From Malania oleifera (taxonomy: Eukaryota > Streptophyta > Magnoliopsida > Santalales > Ximeniaceae), in NCBI RefSeq assembly GCF_029873635.1, contig NC_080420.1, positions 50,421,457-50,485,456 on the forward strand: 64,000 nt of DNA, given 5' to 3'. Below are positions 44,900-56,542 of this stretch, piece after piece. A program made the translations under genes and the position numbers. The notes beneath the pieces were generated by a model, which saw only the letters and a program-made list of their open reading frames with translations, ran no database searches and was not told the DNA's origin. Within the stretch, counting starts at the first letter, position 1. Each line of letters begins with the position of its first letter.

Positions 44900-46338
44900 T
44901 GATCTAGCCGTCTTTGTTTGAGCGTGTTAAAGCTGTGCATGCTAGTGATGTGGAGTTGACTGAGATTATAGAGAAAGTACAGCTGGGGTTGGCTGCGAAT
45001 TTTAATATCACTGAAGGAGGAGTGTTGAGGCTTGGGACCAGGCTATGTGTTCCAAACAACAACGAGATCAGAAGGACGATTCTGGAGGAAGCGCATCGTC
45101 CTTTGTATATGGTGCATCATGGTAGCACGAAGATGTATCGGGATTTGCGCGAGACCTTTTGGTGGAGTGGTATGAAAAGGAAGATTACTCAGTTCATGGA
45201 GTAGTGTCTGATGTGTCAGCGAGTGAAAGCTGAACATCAGAGAACGGCAGGACCATTACAACCCTTAGCTATTTCAGAATGAAAATGGGAGCATATTTCC
45301 ATAGACTTTGTGACCGTATTGCTGCCAGCACTTCACGGGCAGAATGTCATTTGGGTGATCGTGGACAAGTTGATGAAATCTGCTCACTTTTTACCGATGA
45401 AGGTTAGATACCCTTTGAGTAGGCTAGTAGACATATACGTGCATGAGATAGTTAGAATGCATGGGGTACTGGTGTCCATTGTGTTAGATCGAGACCCGAA
45501 GTTTACCTCTCATTTCTTGAAGAGCTTGCAGGAAGCATTGGGGACGAAGCTTACTTTTAGTACAGCATTCCACCCGCAGAATGATGGACAGTCAGAGAGA
45601 ACATTAAAGATCTTGGAGGATATGTTATGGGCTTATGTGTTAGACTTTGGTGGTAGCTGGATGCAGTTTCTGCCACTCGTAGAGTTCGCCTATAATAATA
45701 ACTTCCAGGCGAGTATTGGGATGGCACCGTTCAAGGCTCTGTATGGTCAGAGGTGTCGATCTCCTCTGTATTGAGATGAGGTTGGTGAACATCAAGTGTT
45801 AGGATCTGAACTCGTGCAGCAGGCATCTGAGAAGGTGGGTTTGATCTAGGAAAGGGTTAAATCGGCGTAGAGTCGTTAGAAAAGTTATGCAGATGTTCAC
45901 CACCATGAGTTGGAATTCGAGGTAGGGGGTAAGATATTCCTGCGAATCACTCTGATGGAAGGGGCGATGAGATTCAGGAAGAAAGGCAAGCTGAGCTTGA
46001 GGTTTATCATACCATTCGAGGTTCTTGAGCGAGTAGGTCCGGTAGCCTATAGGATTGCACTACCCCCAGCACTCTCGAGGATCCACGATGTGTTTCACGT
46101 GTCCATGTTAAGGAGATACATGGTAGATCCTTCACATATTATTAGTTACGAGGACTTGGAGATTGGGGATACTTTAGCATACGAAGAAATACCTGTTCAA
46201 ATTCTAGACCGTAAAGGTCAGAAGCTACATACCAAGGACATACCATTAGTGAAGGTATTGTGGAGGAATCATGAGGTTGAGGAAGCTTCTTGGGAATTGG
46301 AAGTAGAGATACGCTGGAAGTATCCACAGTTGTTCTGA
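44900..46338 (+). pseudogene. Gypsy-3 integrase with chromodomain
   Basis: Zinc-binding region HRPLYMVHHGSTKMYRDL (45090-45143) through CLMCQ. Core ORF 45310-45774 keeps VIWVIVDKLMKSAHFLPM, LDRDPKFTSHFLKSLQ and DGQSERTLKILEDML, with LVEFAYNNNFQ. C-terminal ORF 45910-46338 has RFRKKGKLSLRF, LSRIHDVFHVSMLRRYM and an uninterrupted chromodomain-like end (IPVQILDRKGQKL, VLWRNHEVEEASWELE). This last part is the best preserved coding piece of the element. The initial stops are at 45204 (TAG) and 45282 (TGA). Confidence 0.88.
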
Positions 46339-46576
46339 GTATGTGTGTGCATTACCCTACCTTGGTTTGGAATAGGTAGTTAGTCTTGGGGAGTGCGTAT
46401 TGTGAACTCCTGAGGTAGTTTATGTTTGTAACCACGGTATTCCTCCGCCATAAGTGAGGGTATGTATATATTGTGACGGGGTTGCGTTGTAGTGGTCGCC
46501 AGTTCTTTGTGGAGTTAAGTGTGTGTTTGGTTGTGTGAATGAGTTCATGAATGAGAGATTGCAAATTTTGAGGACA

Positions 46577-46599
46577 AAATTTTCGTAAGGAGGGTAGGT
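46577..46599 (+). other. Polypurine tract of gypsy-3
   Basis: TAAGGAGGGTAGG just before the 3' LTR. Confidence 0.8.
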
Positions 46600-48018
46600 T
46601 GTAAGAACTTAAACTGTGATATATGGAATAAATTAATAAAGAGAAGGGTAAAAAGGTAATTGAGCAAGCTTCGTTGACGAAGCTAGAGTTCGTCGATGAA
46701 GGCTTTCTGTTACTCGGCGACGAAATGCAGAGGCTCATCGATGAGGAGAAGCCGAGAGGTTTCGGGAAGCCGGGAATCTCAGGCTCATCGACGAGGCCAC
46801 CGAATTGTCCACGAATTGTCTTCAGTGACTTGTCGATGAAGACGCCATCTCGTTGATGAGGTTGGCCGAGTCAAAGGGCTATAAATATATGTTCTATTGC
46901 TTCCAAGCTAAGTAATCAAGAAAATCTCTTTCTCTCTCTCTCTCTAGATTTCTTCATCGATCGTTGCCTGAATCGACAATCCGATATTACTGCAAGGATC
47001 AGGGAAGGATTCTCTTTGAGATTTACAGAATGGATCTTTGTTTCGAGCATTTTTGGGTTTTGGCTCAAAGTCGAGGTAAGACTCAGTTTTCTTTTCCATT
47101 CCGGTAGTTTTGTAGTGAATGGAGTTGTGAGTAGAATCTGTACTATGTTTTATAGGTTTTGGGAACTCGATTCGCTGTTTAGGAGCTGTAGAGTTCGGGA
47201 TTGGATTTTTGGGGAAAGGTAAGGGGATTCTGTTTATGTCGGTTATTTTTGAAATCGTACTAGGAAGAACTATGGTTCACGGTCTTGTGTGTGTTTTGGT
47301 TACTCATTTGGGAAAATCTAATGGGTAAAACTACATGTTTTTCATGTTACAGTTTTGGGAAAAAAGGGGGCATTGGGTTGCATCTCTAGTTTTGTTGGAA
47401 AACTGTAAATATATTGTGATATATATTGTGTTATAGGGATGGTCGTGCCTTGACTTGTCTAAACTGTATATATTTGGAAAATCATGATTTTAGATTACCA
47501 AATAGTTGTGGTTTTTTTGGTTATATGAGCATGCATGGTTGTATTTTGTTGAAATGCTGTAGGAACGGGGTTCCAAATTATTCCAGGTACCGAAAGAGTG
47601 TCCGGCTCTATATCTGAGGGTGTGAAATATCACCTGCTATGTGTGGCAAGAGTGTTCGGCTCTATATCCGAGGGCGTGAGCCTTACCAGCTGATCACCGA
47701 AGGGTGTGGATCCACCAATTGTACCAGTACGATGCCATGGGAGCCTGGGGCTACGCTATGTGCTAGGGACGCTGTGTAATGCAGGCCGGCTTCGAGCCGA
47801 AGGATGTGACAACACAGGGTTACTTGATCACGTGTGTGTGCGTGAATGCACTGTACTGGAACTGTTTTATGAAAATACTGGAATTGCATTGAACTGTGTA
47901 TGTTTTGGGTCATGATAACACTCAAATGCCACACACCGATATAACTTGGATCTGCCTTACTAAGAGATGTCTCATCCCTACTGTACGTACAATTTTTTCA
48001 AGTCCTTTGAGTAACTTG
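46600..48018 (+). repeat. 3' LTR of gypsy-3, truncated
   Basis: Follows the 5' LTR closely until about TCAAGTCCTTTGAGTAAC, then stops without a TG...CA end or target duplication. Confidence 0.88.
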
Positions 48019-48108
48019 ATGACAAGTATAAATACCTGGGTTATGGATATAAAAAAAATTGGTTTTAGATTATGGGATCTAGTTGGTTAGAAAATTATCA
48101 AAAGTAGA
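48019..48108 (+). pseudogene. Copia integrase C-terminal remnant (probably copia-5)
   Basis: The frame reads KYLGYGYKK and, across a one-base shift, FRLWDLVG and KIIKSR, a pattern found at the integrase C-terminus of many copia elements. It directly abuts the broken gypsy-3 LTR. Assignment to copia-5 is inferred from order. Confidence 0.55.
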
Positions 48109-48111
48109 GAT

Positions 48112-48271
48112 TGTTGGATGAATAGTTAGTGAATAGTTAGTGTGTATAGTTAATCCCACATTAGTTAGGCATTAAAAATCATCCTTATTCCATCACCTAT
48201 AAATAAAGCCTTATGTTGTATAGAAGAGGCAATAAAGAAATATTAAGAAATTTGATATTTCTCTTTCAACA
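48112..48271 (+). repeat. Short copia-type LTR, 160 bp
   Basis: TGTTGGATGAATAG...CTCTTTCAACA, preceded by the purine tract AAAAGTAGAGA. It contains TATAAATAAAG (48202-48212). CGTAT follows. Short LTRs of this form occur in some copia lineages; the partner is not visible. Confidence 0.5.
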
Positions 48272-48719
48272 CGTATGAGGGCCATATTAATTTGTATTTC
48301 CTTTCTTACTACCTCTCTGGGTTGGTTTTGTGTGTGTGTGTGTGTGTGTGTGTTATACTACCTCTTTTGGCTACTTTTGTTATTATTTATCTCCTTTCTT
48401 GGCTAGTTTTGTTGTTATTTACTACCTTTCTTGGCTGGTTTGATTGGAACTATTTTTTTTTTCTATTGTGAAAGAGAGTGCTACATTAGTGCCACAACAC
48501 GGTCACTTCATTGCCACGTTAGTTCCACATCATTGCCACTTAATCACCAAAGCAGTGTTGTGTCATTAATACATTAGCTCCATGTCAGCACCATGTCATC
48601 GCCACGTCAATGCAAAGTCACTGTCGCATCCCCATCACATCAGTTCCATGTCATTGCCACATTAGCAAAGGAATGGTGTCATATTATTAACATTATTTTC
48701 CTTCTTTTAGCCTATGAGT
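48272..48719 (+). repeat. Simple and degenerate repeats
   Basis: (TG)n at 48330-48354. Three ~33-bp units around TTTGTTGTTATTTACTACC lie at 48355-48445. An irregular array of CATTGCCACATTAG- and GTTCCATGTCATTGCCAC-like units lies at about 48480-48675. No gene. Confidence 0.65.
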
Positions 48720-49264
48720 TATGTCACAAGAGAATTCATTAACGCTTGGCAATTTGAGGACTATGCTGATTGAGTTAGCCCATGGTCAATTAGGTTGTCC
48801 ATCTGGTGAGAATACTTCTTTCTAGTAGGTAAATTTTAAACTTGATGGACCTACAACCTATTTGATGTGCTCAAGAAGTATATAGCTTATTTTGAAAGGA
48901 AAGAGCATAGAAGGCTACATTAATGAGAAAAAGATTAGACCTACTGATGAAGCAGCTCTTGCATGTTGGGAGGAGCAAAAATCTCACGTAATGGAATGGT
49001 TACTTAGTTCCATGGCACTGGAGGTGGTATGAGATGTTGACTTACTTGATATTGGTCAATAAATTTGGGAGGTAATAGCCCAAACCTATTCTTGAAGAGG
49101 GAAATACAACATAAGCATATGAGATCCAACTCAAGTTGCAAATACGTCAAGGAGGTATAGTAGTTACAGCTTATGTTGCTGAGCTGAAAAAGTCATGGTT
49201 CGAAGTTGATTATTATTGTTCTTTCACTCCTTCCAACCCCAATAACGTGATTGCTTTTAAAAGG
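48720..49264 (+). pseudogene. Copia-7 gag fragment
   Basis: From an ATG near 48719 the frame contains FKLDGPTTYLM, KGKSIEGYINEKKIRPTDEA, EEQKSHVMEWLLSSMA and, in the ORF 49136-49333, RQGGIVVTAYVAELKKSWFEVDY. This is a copia gag of the type with a long N-terminal capsid region. It is cut at 49265 by the Athila-type LTR; AAAGG at 49260-49264 is the likely left target duplication. The remainder should lie beyond 64000. Confidence 0.7.
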
Positions 49265-49518
49265 CGACTCACTCAAAAAATGAGCAACTCGGAAGTTATC
49301 CCAAGTATAGGAGTTCAATCGTATAATAATTAGCCCAAGGGTCAGATCATCTTCTCAGGGAATTCAGTTTAATTCCAAATTTCGTATAATTCCAACAGAA
49401 AATGAGAAAAAGAAAAAGGTTACTGAACACAGTTCAAATTCAGGTTCCTAGAATTCTTGAAATTTTTGCTATGAAATTTAAATTCTAACAAAAAATTAAA
49501 TAGGCATGGAATAATTAA

Positions 49519-51391
49519 TGTTGGCCTAGTTAGGCTTACAACTCTTGATTTTGATGATAATAAAGTAAGGTTATCTAATGTGTTTCCAAGTGATACTATT
49601 TTAGGCAAAGATGATTTGCTCAAAACTTCAAATACTCTAGCATGAAAGCTCACAGGGATCAAGGAACAAGGAAAACCTCACATAAAGTGATCCAATAAAG
49701 CTCAGAGAAGTCTAAAAGATCCAAGATCAATGACAAAAAGAACTCAAAGCGAAGAAGTGTCTCAAAGCAAATAAAATGTCAAATTTGTTTTTAGAACAAA
49801 GCTTTATAAGTACTTCAAGTTGATTCAAGTATGAAATTTCATTTTGAAGCTCACTAGACAAAGAAACACTTAGAAACTTGAAGTTTTAAAGTCTTGGAAC
49901 ATGTTTTTCAAAGTTAAACAAGTTTATCTTCCAAGAATATCTAAGCATAAATGAGAATGTTAAAAATGGTTTTAAAAGAAGGAATGTCTGCTGGACAGAC
50001 GACTGTCTGTATATGGACAGATGACTGACCAATTAAAGAACTTAAATTAAGAATTCAGTAGCATGACAGACGACTATCAAGTTGTTGATAGATGACTGCC
50101 AGTGCAAAATAAGACATATGTGTGTGTTTTGCTAGCCGATTGCCACCATTCTAGATGTTTTTTTTTTTATTAAAAACTGAGTTGTTCAGTGACAGACGAC
50201 TGCCACCTTTTTATGTGGGAAAGATATGCATGAAATACATGGACAGACAACAGCCATAGATCCCACAGTCGTTTGAATCGCGGAAAATTTCAAATTTCTC
50301 AACGGGCATATTTTTAAAATTTTAGTTATTTGAAGCTCAAATTATTTTAAAACATGGACCCCACTCCAAGTAAACTTGGGGAACAAGCAAGAAACCTTTC
50401 CTCATCTAAAAATACCCTTAAGATGCATTGATTTAGACACCAAGTTTTCAAATCAGCTATCAAACTCTCTCTTAAGCACTCTGAAATTCTGAAAGCTCTT
50501 CATTGCTCTCAACATCCACGAAATTCTCAAAAGTTTTGTTGATTGTTTCACTGAGATTGTGCTTCAATTGTTAATTCTTTCATCTATTGAAAGATTACTA
50601 CGATGATAAAACTGTAGAGTTTCAATCTAAATTTCATTATGTGAATTTACTGAAGTATATAGTTTTTATTTGTATTAATCAACTCTTGAGGAGCAAATTC
50701 TTGTATGCCTTGTTTTACATCTTTGCAGCAGATTGATTAACAGTTCGAGTATTGAATTGTTGGGCCAAACAAGAGGATATTGTTTGGAGAAGGCGGACTC
50801 TAGCCTTAACCAAGGAGTGTTGTAATTGGTATTGTTCTGCCTGGTAAAGGAACGGTGATAGTGAATCCTTTGGTTGTTTTGCCAAGGGCGAAGACATAGC
50901 CTGTGTTGACGCCGAACCTCGTAAAATCTTGTGTTCTTATTTCTTCCCTACTCTTTACTTTTCAGAAAAATTTATAAATTGCGTGGATGCTAAATCAAAC
51001 TCTGAATTCTAAGTGTTTGGTTGTTAAATAGACAAGAAGTTAATTTGTTTTGGTTTGATCAGCATTGATTGCGGAAGCTAAAAGGGACTACGTTGGTTGA
51101 TCATCCTTAACTTATTAAAGTGAAAGTTTATTTAAAAGCCGAACATTGGGAAGAAGGTTGTTTGTGAAAAATTAATAACAGAGCTTATACAAATTCAGCA
51201 AACTTTTCAACTTACTATAGGGCTTTTATTAAATGATTGATTATTTTGTTTTTGGTTGAAATTTTTTTGATTAAATTTTGTGATTATGGTTGAGCATTAA
51301 TTATTGTTATAACACAAAAGTATTAAAAAGGGAAATAAGTTAAAAAAAATCCCAATTCACACCCCCTCTTGGGAAATCTATTCCAATTTCA
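49519..51391 (+). repeat. 5' LTR of Sire-3
   Basis: 1873 bp, TGTTGGCC...CAATTTCA. The TATA position (about 50406) reads CTAAAAATACCC, a decayed form of the CTATAAATACCC in the 3' LTR. Confidence 0.93.
49983..50275 (+). promoter_or_regulatory. Sire-3 U3 GACAGACGACTGTC box cluster
   Basis: GACAGACGACTGTCTG (49995), GACAGATGACTG (50018), GACAGACGACTATC (50065), GATAGATGACTGCC (50090), GACAGACGACTGCC (50190), GACAGACAACAGCC (50242). The 3' LTR carries the same set at 58628-58935 with TATAAATA at 59061-59068. Confidence 0.7.
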
Positions 51392-51393
51392 AT

Positions 51394-51406
51394 TGGTATC
51401 AGAGCC
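51394..51406 (+). other. Primer-binding site of Sire-3
   Basis: TGGTATCAGAGCC, intact, two bases after the 5' LTR. Confidence 0.92.
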
Positions 51407-51447
51407 TAGTTATAGTAATTCCTAACAAGAAACTATAAAAAGATCAA

Positions 51448-53132
51448 ATGGCAAATATAAGAGTAGCACCCTTCAGTCAGGGCCAATCCTCAACTCGTCC
51501 TCCAATCTTTTGTGGACATAACTATACCTTTTGGAAAAAGTGAATGTAAATATATCTCCAACACATGGATTGGAAAGCTTGGGAAGTAGTTATGGATGGA
51601 GACCTAAATAAATTCGAGTGCTATAAATGCCCTATACTGTGCTTTAGATGCTAATGAGTTCAATAGGGTCATGGCCTGCAAGATGGCTAAAGAAATATGG
51701 GACAAATTAGAAGTGACATATGAAGGAACAATAAATGAAAGAACAATAGATATGTTAACGAGTGAGTATAAGCATTTAAAATGAATTCAGATGAAACAAT
51801 CTCAAGTATATATACTAGGTTGACCCACATAATCAACTCCTTAAGTGCCTTAGGAAAGACTTATACTACCTACGAAATGATTAGAAAAATTCTAAGAGGC
51901 CTTCCCTCTATATGGGAACCAAAGGCTACTGCTATCACGGAAGGTAGAAATCTTAAAACCACCTCTATAGATGAACTCATAGGTTCACTACTTACCTATG
52001 ACATAGTTTTAAAGGAAAGAAATCCTGAACCCAAGCATAAAAAGTTCATTGCATTAAAAGTTTCTAGTAATAGCTCGAGTGGAGAAGAAAGTGAATCAAG
52101 CGACTTAGATCAAGATGAATTAGCATTTGTCACCAAAAGATTAGGCAAATTCTATAGGAGAAATAAACGGTTTCCTAGAAAGTTTAATAAAAAGAAACTT
52201 GAAAAAGGAGAGACAAATAGAAAATAAAATAAAAGTAAAAATGAACCTCCTATATGCCATCGTTGCAAGAAACTAGGGCATATCAAACTGGGCTGCTTGT
52301 TACTTAAGAAAGACAAGAAGAAAAAGAAGGAAGTTATGAAGGCCACTTGGGATGATTCAAGCTCCAGCGAGACAGAAAACGAGTCAAGTGGGCAAGAGAT
52401 GGCAAATATATGCTTCATAACTAATGACGAAGAGGTAAATTCCTACTACTCCTCAACATAATCTTACTATGAGTCTTGTGACAGCATGCCTTCCTATAAG
52501 GAATTACAAGCTAAGGTGTTTTCTTTACATAAAAGATTCATAAAAATTTCTAAGAGAAATATAACTTTGAAAGATCAAAATAAAGAATTAATGAAGCAAC
52601 TTGAAACATCTAAAACCAATGAAAAGGAGAAAGATTCTTGTATTGAAAAATTAAAGGATGAAATAAAAGAAATTACTCAAGAGATAGGAAAAATTAAAGA
52701 AGATGATTTAAATAAAAAGGAGTTAGAGATAATTGAACTTAAAAAATTAGTAGAGGATAAAGAGAAAATTATTTATAACTTTACTAAAGGAAAATAAAAT
52801 TTTGAAAACATGATTGGACAACAAAGACTAAATGGAAACAAAGAAGGCATAGGTTATAATGGAAAAACAAACAAAAGGAATAAGAAATTATACATGAGAT
52901 ATTTTGTCAAAGAAGCCAAACACTATGTTAGCACTTCTTCAAATAACAAACATGAACACACTACTTGCTACATGTGCGAGACTAAGGGACATGCAATGTT
53001 CAACTGCCCACTAAAAAGAAAATATGTCAAAGTACAAGGTGAATGGAAAGTAAATAATGGAACTAAAAACAATTCAAAGAAAGTTAAGAGAATTTGGGTT
53101 CCAAAGACTAATACAATGAATCCCTCATTGTA
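51448..53132 (+). pseudogene. Sire-3 gag
   Basis: ATG at 51448 (MANIRVAPFSQGQSS). The first ~110 codons contain a TGA at 51541 and a frameshift near 51610. The ORF 51781-52227 holds MNSDETISSIYTRLTHIINS and MIRKILRGLPSIWEPKATAI, the usual copia gag core. Knuckle 1, CHRCKKLGHIKLGC, is at 52258-52299. A lysine/glutamate-rich coiled-coil ORF (52486-52797) follows, then knuckle 2, CYMCETKGHAMFNC, at 52966-53007, and a basic IWVPK tail. Both knuckles have all four ligands. Two knuckles separated by a coiled coil is the arrangement also seen in copia-4. Confidence 0.85.
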
Positions 53133-56100
53133 GGTATGCTTTAGGACTACACTATCAACGAATAAATGGTACTTGGACAGTGGGTGTTCGAGGCACATGA
53201 CCGGTGATAGAACCAAGTTCACCATATTAAAACAAAAGGACGAGGAATACGTCACCTTCGGCATTTCGGCAACCATGCCAAAGGTAAAATTATTGGCATT
53301 GGAAAGATAGGTAAAGAACCTTCTCTTACCATTGATAATGTGCTATTGGTAGAAGGATTAAAACACAATCTTTTAAGCATAAGCCAATTAAGTGACAAAG
53401 GGTTCAAAATAACTTTTAAGAAAGAAAAATGTGTTATTCAAACACATTCAAAACCCCAAGAACATAAAACCTTGTGTATAGCTCATAGGATAAAGAATGT
53501 ATATTGCATAAACCTTGAGAACTTAATAAATCAAAATGTAACTTTTTTAGTTGCAATAAATGAAATGAGTTGGCTTTAGCTTAGGAAACTAGGACATGCT
53601 AGTATGGATCTTTTATCCAAATTATCTAAGAAAAATCTTGTAAAAGGACTACCAAATACTAAATTCGTAAAAGACAAGGTGTGTGATGCATGCCAAAAGG
53701 GAAAGTAAGTAAAAACAAGCTTCAAAAAGAAAAAAAATACATATCTACTAAAAGACCCCTTGAACTCCTGCACCTAGACTTATTTGGTCCAACTAGAACC
53801 TTAAGCTTAGGAGGCAAATCATATGCTTTTGTAATAGTAGATGACTATTCAAGATTTACTTGGGTACTATTCTTAGCAAACAAAACGAAGCTTGTGACAT
53901 GCTAATCACCTTATGCAAGAAATTACAAAATGAAAAAGGCTATAATATAACAAATTTAAGAAGTGATCAAGGTAGAGAATTTAAAAACAAAGATGTTGAT
54001 AAATTTTGTAATGAACATGGAATAAACCATAATTTTTTAGCACCTAGGACTCCACAACATAATGGAGTTGTAGAAAGAAAAAATAGAACCCTCCAAGAAA
54101 TGGCATGAGCCATGATAAACGAAAATAATCTACCTAAATACTTTTAGGCAAAAGTTGTAAGTACAACTTGTTATATTGTAAATAGGGTATCTATAAGGTC
54201 AAGTATAGACAAAACACCGTATGAATTATGGAAAGGTAGAAAACCCAACATTTCCTACTTTCATATATTTGGGTGCAAATGCTTTATTCTTAATACTAAA
54301 GATGATTTAGGAAAGTTCGATGCAAAATCTAATGAGGGTATCTTCATAGGTTATTCTACAAATAGTAAAGCATATAAGGTTTATAATAAAAGGACTCTTA
54401 CTTTTATTGAATCAGTACACATAACGTTTGATGAATCAAATAATTATGACAATAAAGTTAAGAACGATGAAAAAGAAGATATCTCAAAAAAAGTAGAAGA
54501 TCTTGAAATAAAAGAAGAAAATAATAATGAAGTTTCAAATGAAAACATTATAGAAAATCTAGAACTACCTAAAGAATGGAGATATGCTGAAAGTCACCCA
54601 AGAGATCAAATTCTTGGTGAACCATCAAAGGGAATAACCACTAGAGCCTCATTAAAAAATATTTGTAATCATTATACTTTTTTGTCTCAAGATGAAACCA
54701 AGAATATAGAAGTAGCCTTAAAAGATGATTCTTGGTTCATAGCTATACAGGAGGAACTAAATCAATTTGAAAGAAGTCAAGTATGAGAACTTATACCTAA
54801 ACCCAAAGATAAATCAATCATAGGAACCAAATGGGTGTTTAGAAATAAAAAGGATGAAAATGGAGTAGTTGTAAGAAATAAAGTTAGGCTAGTAGCAAAA
54901 GGTTATAATCAAGAAGAAGGTATCGATTATGAAGGAACCTTTGCTCCCATAGCAAGAATGGAAGCCATAAGGATGCTTCTTGCCTATGCAGCCAATAAAG
55001 ACTTTAAATTATATCAAATGGATGTAAAAAGTGCATTCCTAAATGGTTATATAAATGAAGAAGTTTTCGTTAAACAACCTCTAGGATTTGAAGACTCTAA
55101 AAACCCAAATCATGTATTCAAGTTAACTAAAGCCTTATATGGATTGAAACAAGCTCCTAGAGCTTGGTATGAAAGACTAAGTAAGTTCCTACTTCAAAAC
55201 AATTTCTCAAGAGGAAAGATAGATAGCACTTTATTTATAAAAACCAAAAATAGTGATATGCTTATAGTGCAAATATATGTTGACGGTATCATATTTGGAG
55301 CAACTCAAATATTTATGTAATTAATTTGCTACAAATATGCAAAGAGAGTTTGAAATGGGCATGATGGGAGAATTAAATTACTTCCTAGGGTTGCAAATTA
55401 AACAAGCTAAAAATGGAACATTCATAAATAAAAAAAAATACATCAAAGACATGTTAAAAAATTTTGATATGGAGGAAAGCAAACCCATAGGAACTCCCAT
55501 GAGCACTTCAACAAGTCTTGACATGGATGAAAAAGGAAAACAAGTAGATACCAAGCATTACCGGGGAATGAAAGGAAGCTTACTTTATTTAACAGCAAGC
55601 AGACCGGATATTATGTTTAGTGTATGTATGTGTGCTAGGTTTCAATCGGCTCCTAAGGAATCAAATCAAATAATAGTTAAACAAATCCTTAGATATTTAC
55701 TAGGCACACTTGATCTAAGTTTATGGTATCCAAAGGGAACTGATTTCGAAATGATAAGTTATTCAAATGCAGATTATGCAGGATGCAAAATAGATAGAAA
55801 GAGCACTAGTGGGACTTGTCACTTTCTAGGACACTCACTAGTTTCTTGGTTTTCAAAGAAACAAAATTTCGTAGCATTATCTACAACTGAAGCAGAATGC
55901 ATAGCAACTAGGAGCTATTGTGCCCAAACCTTATATATGAAACAACAATTAGGGGACTTCAAAATTCAATCTCAAACAATCCCTATAAAGTGTGATAATA
56001 CAAGAATTATAAATATTTCAAAGAATCCAGTATCACATTCAAGAACCAAACATATTGATATACGTCATCATTTCTGATAATGTAGAAAAGAAAGAAATAG

Positions 56101-56210
56101 TTCTTGAATTTTTTAACACCCACGATCAATTAGCTGATATATTCACAAAACCACTAGCTAAAGATCAATTTGTATTTATCCAATGAGGATTGGGAATGTT
56201 ACATGTATGA
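53133..56210 (+). pseudogene. Sire-3 pol: protease, integrase, RT, RNase H
   Basis: Protease: WYLDSGCSRHMTGD at 53168-53209 with intact Asp-Ser-Gly. Pre-integrase and zinc region: KLGHASMDL ... CDACQKGK (53586-53704). Integrase core: [24 protein letters not shown] (53768-54084), all three acidic residues present. RT ORF 54835-55320: [14 protein letters not shown] start, [40 protein letters not shown], and at about 55276 YVDG, so the second catalytic Asp of YVDD is lost. RNase H ORF 55337-56077: SNADYAGCKIDRKSTSG, LSTTEAEC, HSRTKHIDIRHHF, continuing after a shift to LADIFTKPL (about 56130). Several frameshifts and stops. Confidence 0.88.
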
Positions 56211-56239
56211 GAGGTTAACTAAAAGAGAAAAGTTTTTTT

Positions 56240-56430
56240 TAGGGTAGACGACTACCAGACACTAGGCAGGCGCCTAATAGGCTACTGTCTATCTAGAAAG
56301 ACAGTTGACAGACAACTGGCAACTTGGTGACAGACGACTGTCTTGCGGCGGTTCATGTTCATTTAACATAAAAACACTTTTTTAAAAATCCCCAGATGCC
56401 TGTCCATTCGTCTCCTCTTCTATAAACCAG
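56240..56430 (+). promoter_or_regulatory. Putative internal promoter of the Sire-3 extra ORF
   Basis: Between pol and the extra ORF lie GTAGACGACTACC (56244), AGACAGTTGACAGACAACTGG (split across 56288-56309) and GACAGACGACTGTC (56329-56342), the same box as in the U3 cluster of this element. Downstream is TATAAACC at 56420-56427, followed by a CT-rich leader and the ATG at 56543. Function is inferred. Confidence 0.5.
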
Positions 56431-56542
56431 CTCCTCTTCATTCTCTTTGAAGTTTCTTCTCTCCAAACCTCTTCCCAACATCACTCCATCAAAACCCTAA
56501 ATCCTTCACATCTAGGGTTTCTCAAATTATTGCTTCATCATC

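Larger units (their letters stand above)
39769..48018 (+). mobile_element. Gypsy-3: chromovirus with truncated 3' LTR
   Basis: 5' LTR 39769-41563 (TGTAAGAACCC...GTGTGACA) and 3' LTR from 46600 (TGTAAGAACTT) to about 48018, where similarity to the 5' LTR stops roughly 375 bp early. Left flank ATCTA has no visible partner. Gene order is gag, protease, RT, RNase H, integrase, chromodomain. It is clearly related to Tekay-2 in protein but not in LTR sequence. Confidence 0.9.

Noticed and set aside
51394..51406. tRNA-like sequence
   Set aside because: Only the short primer-binding complement, no tRNA fold; the same holds for the other PBS sites. No tRNA or rRNA gene was recognised anywhere.
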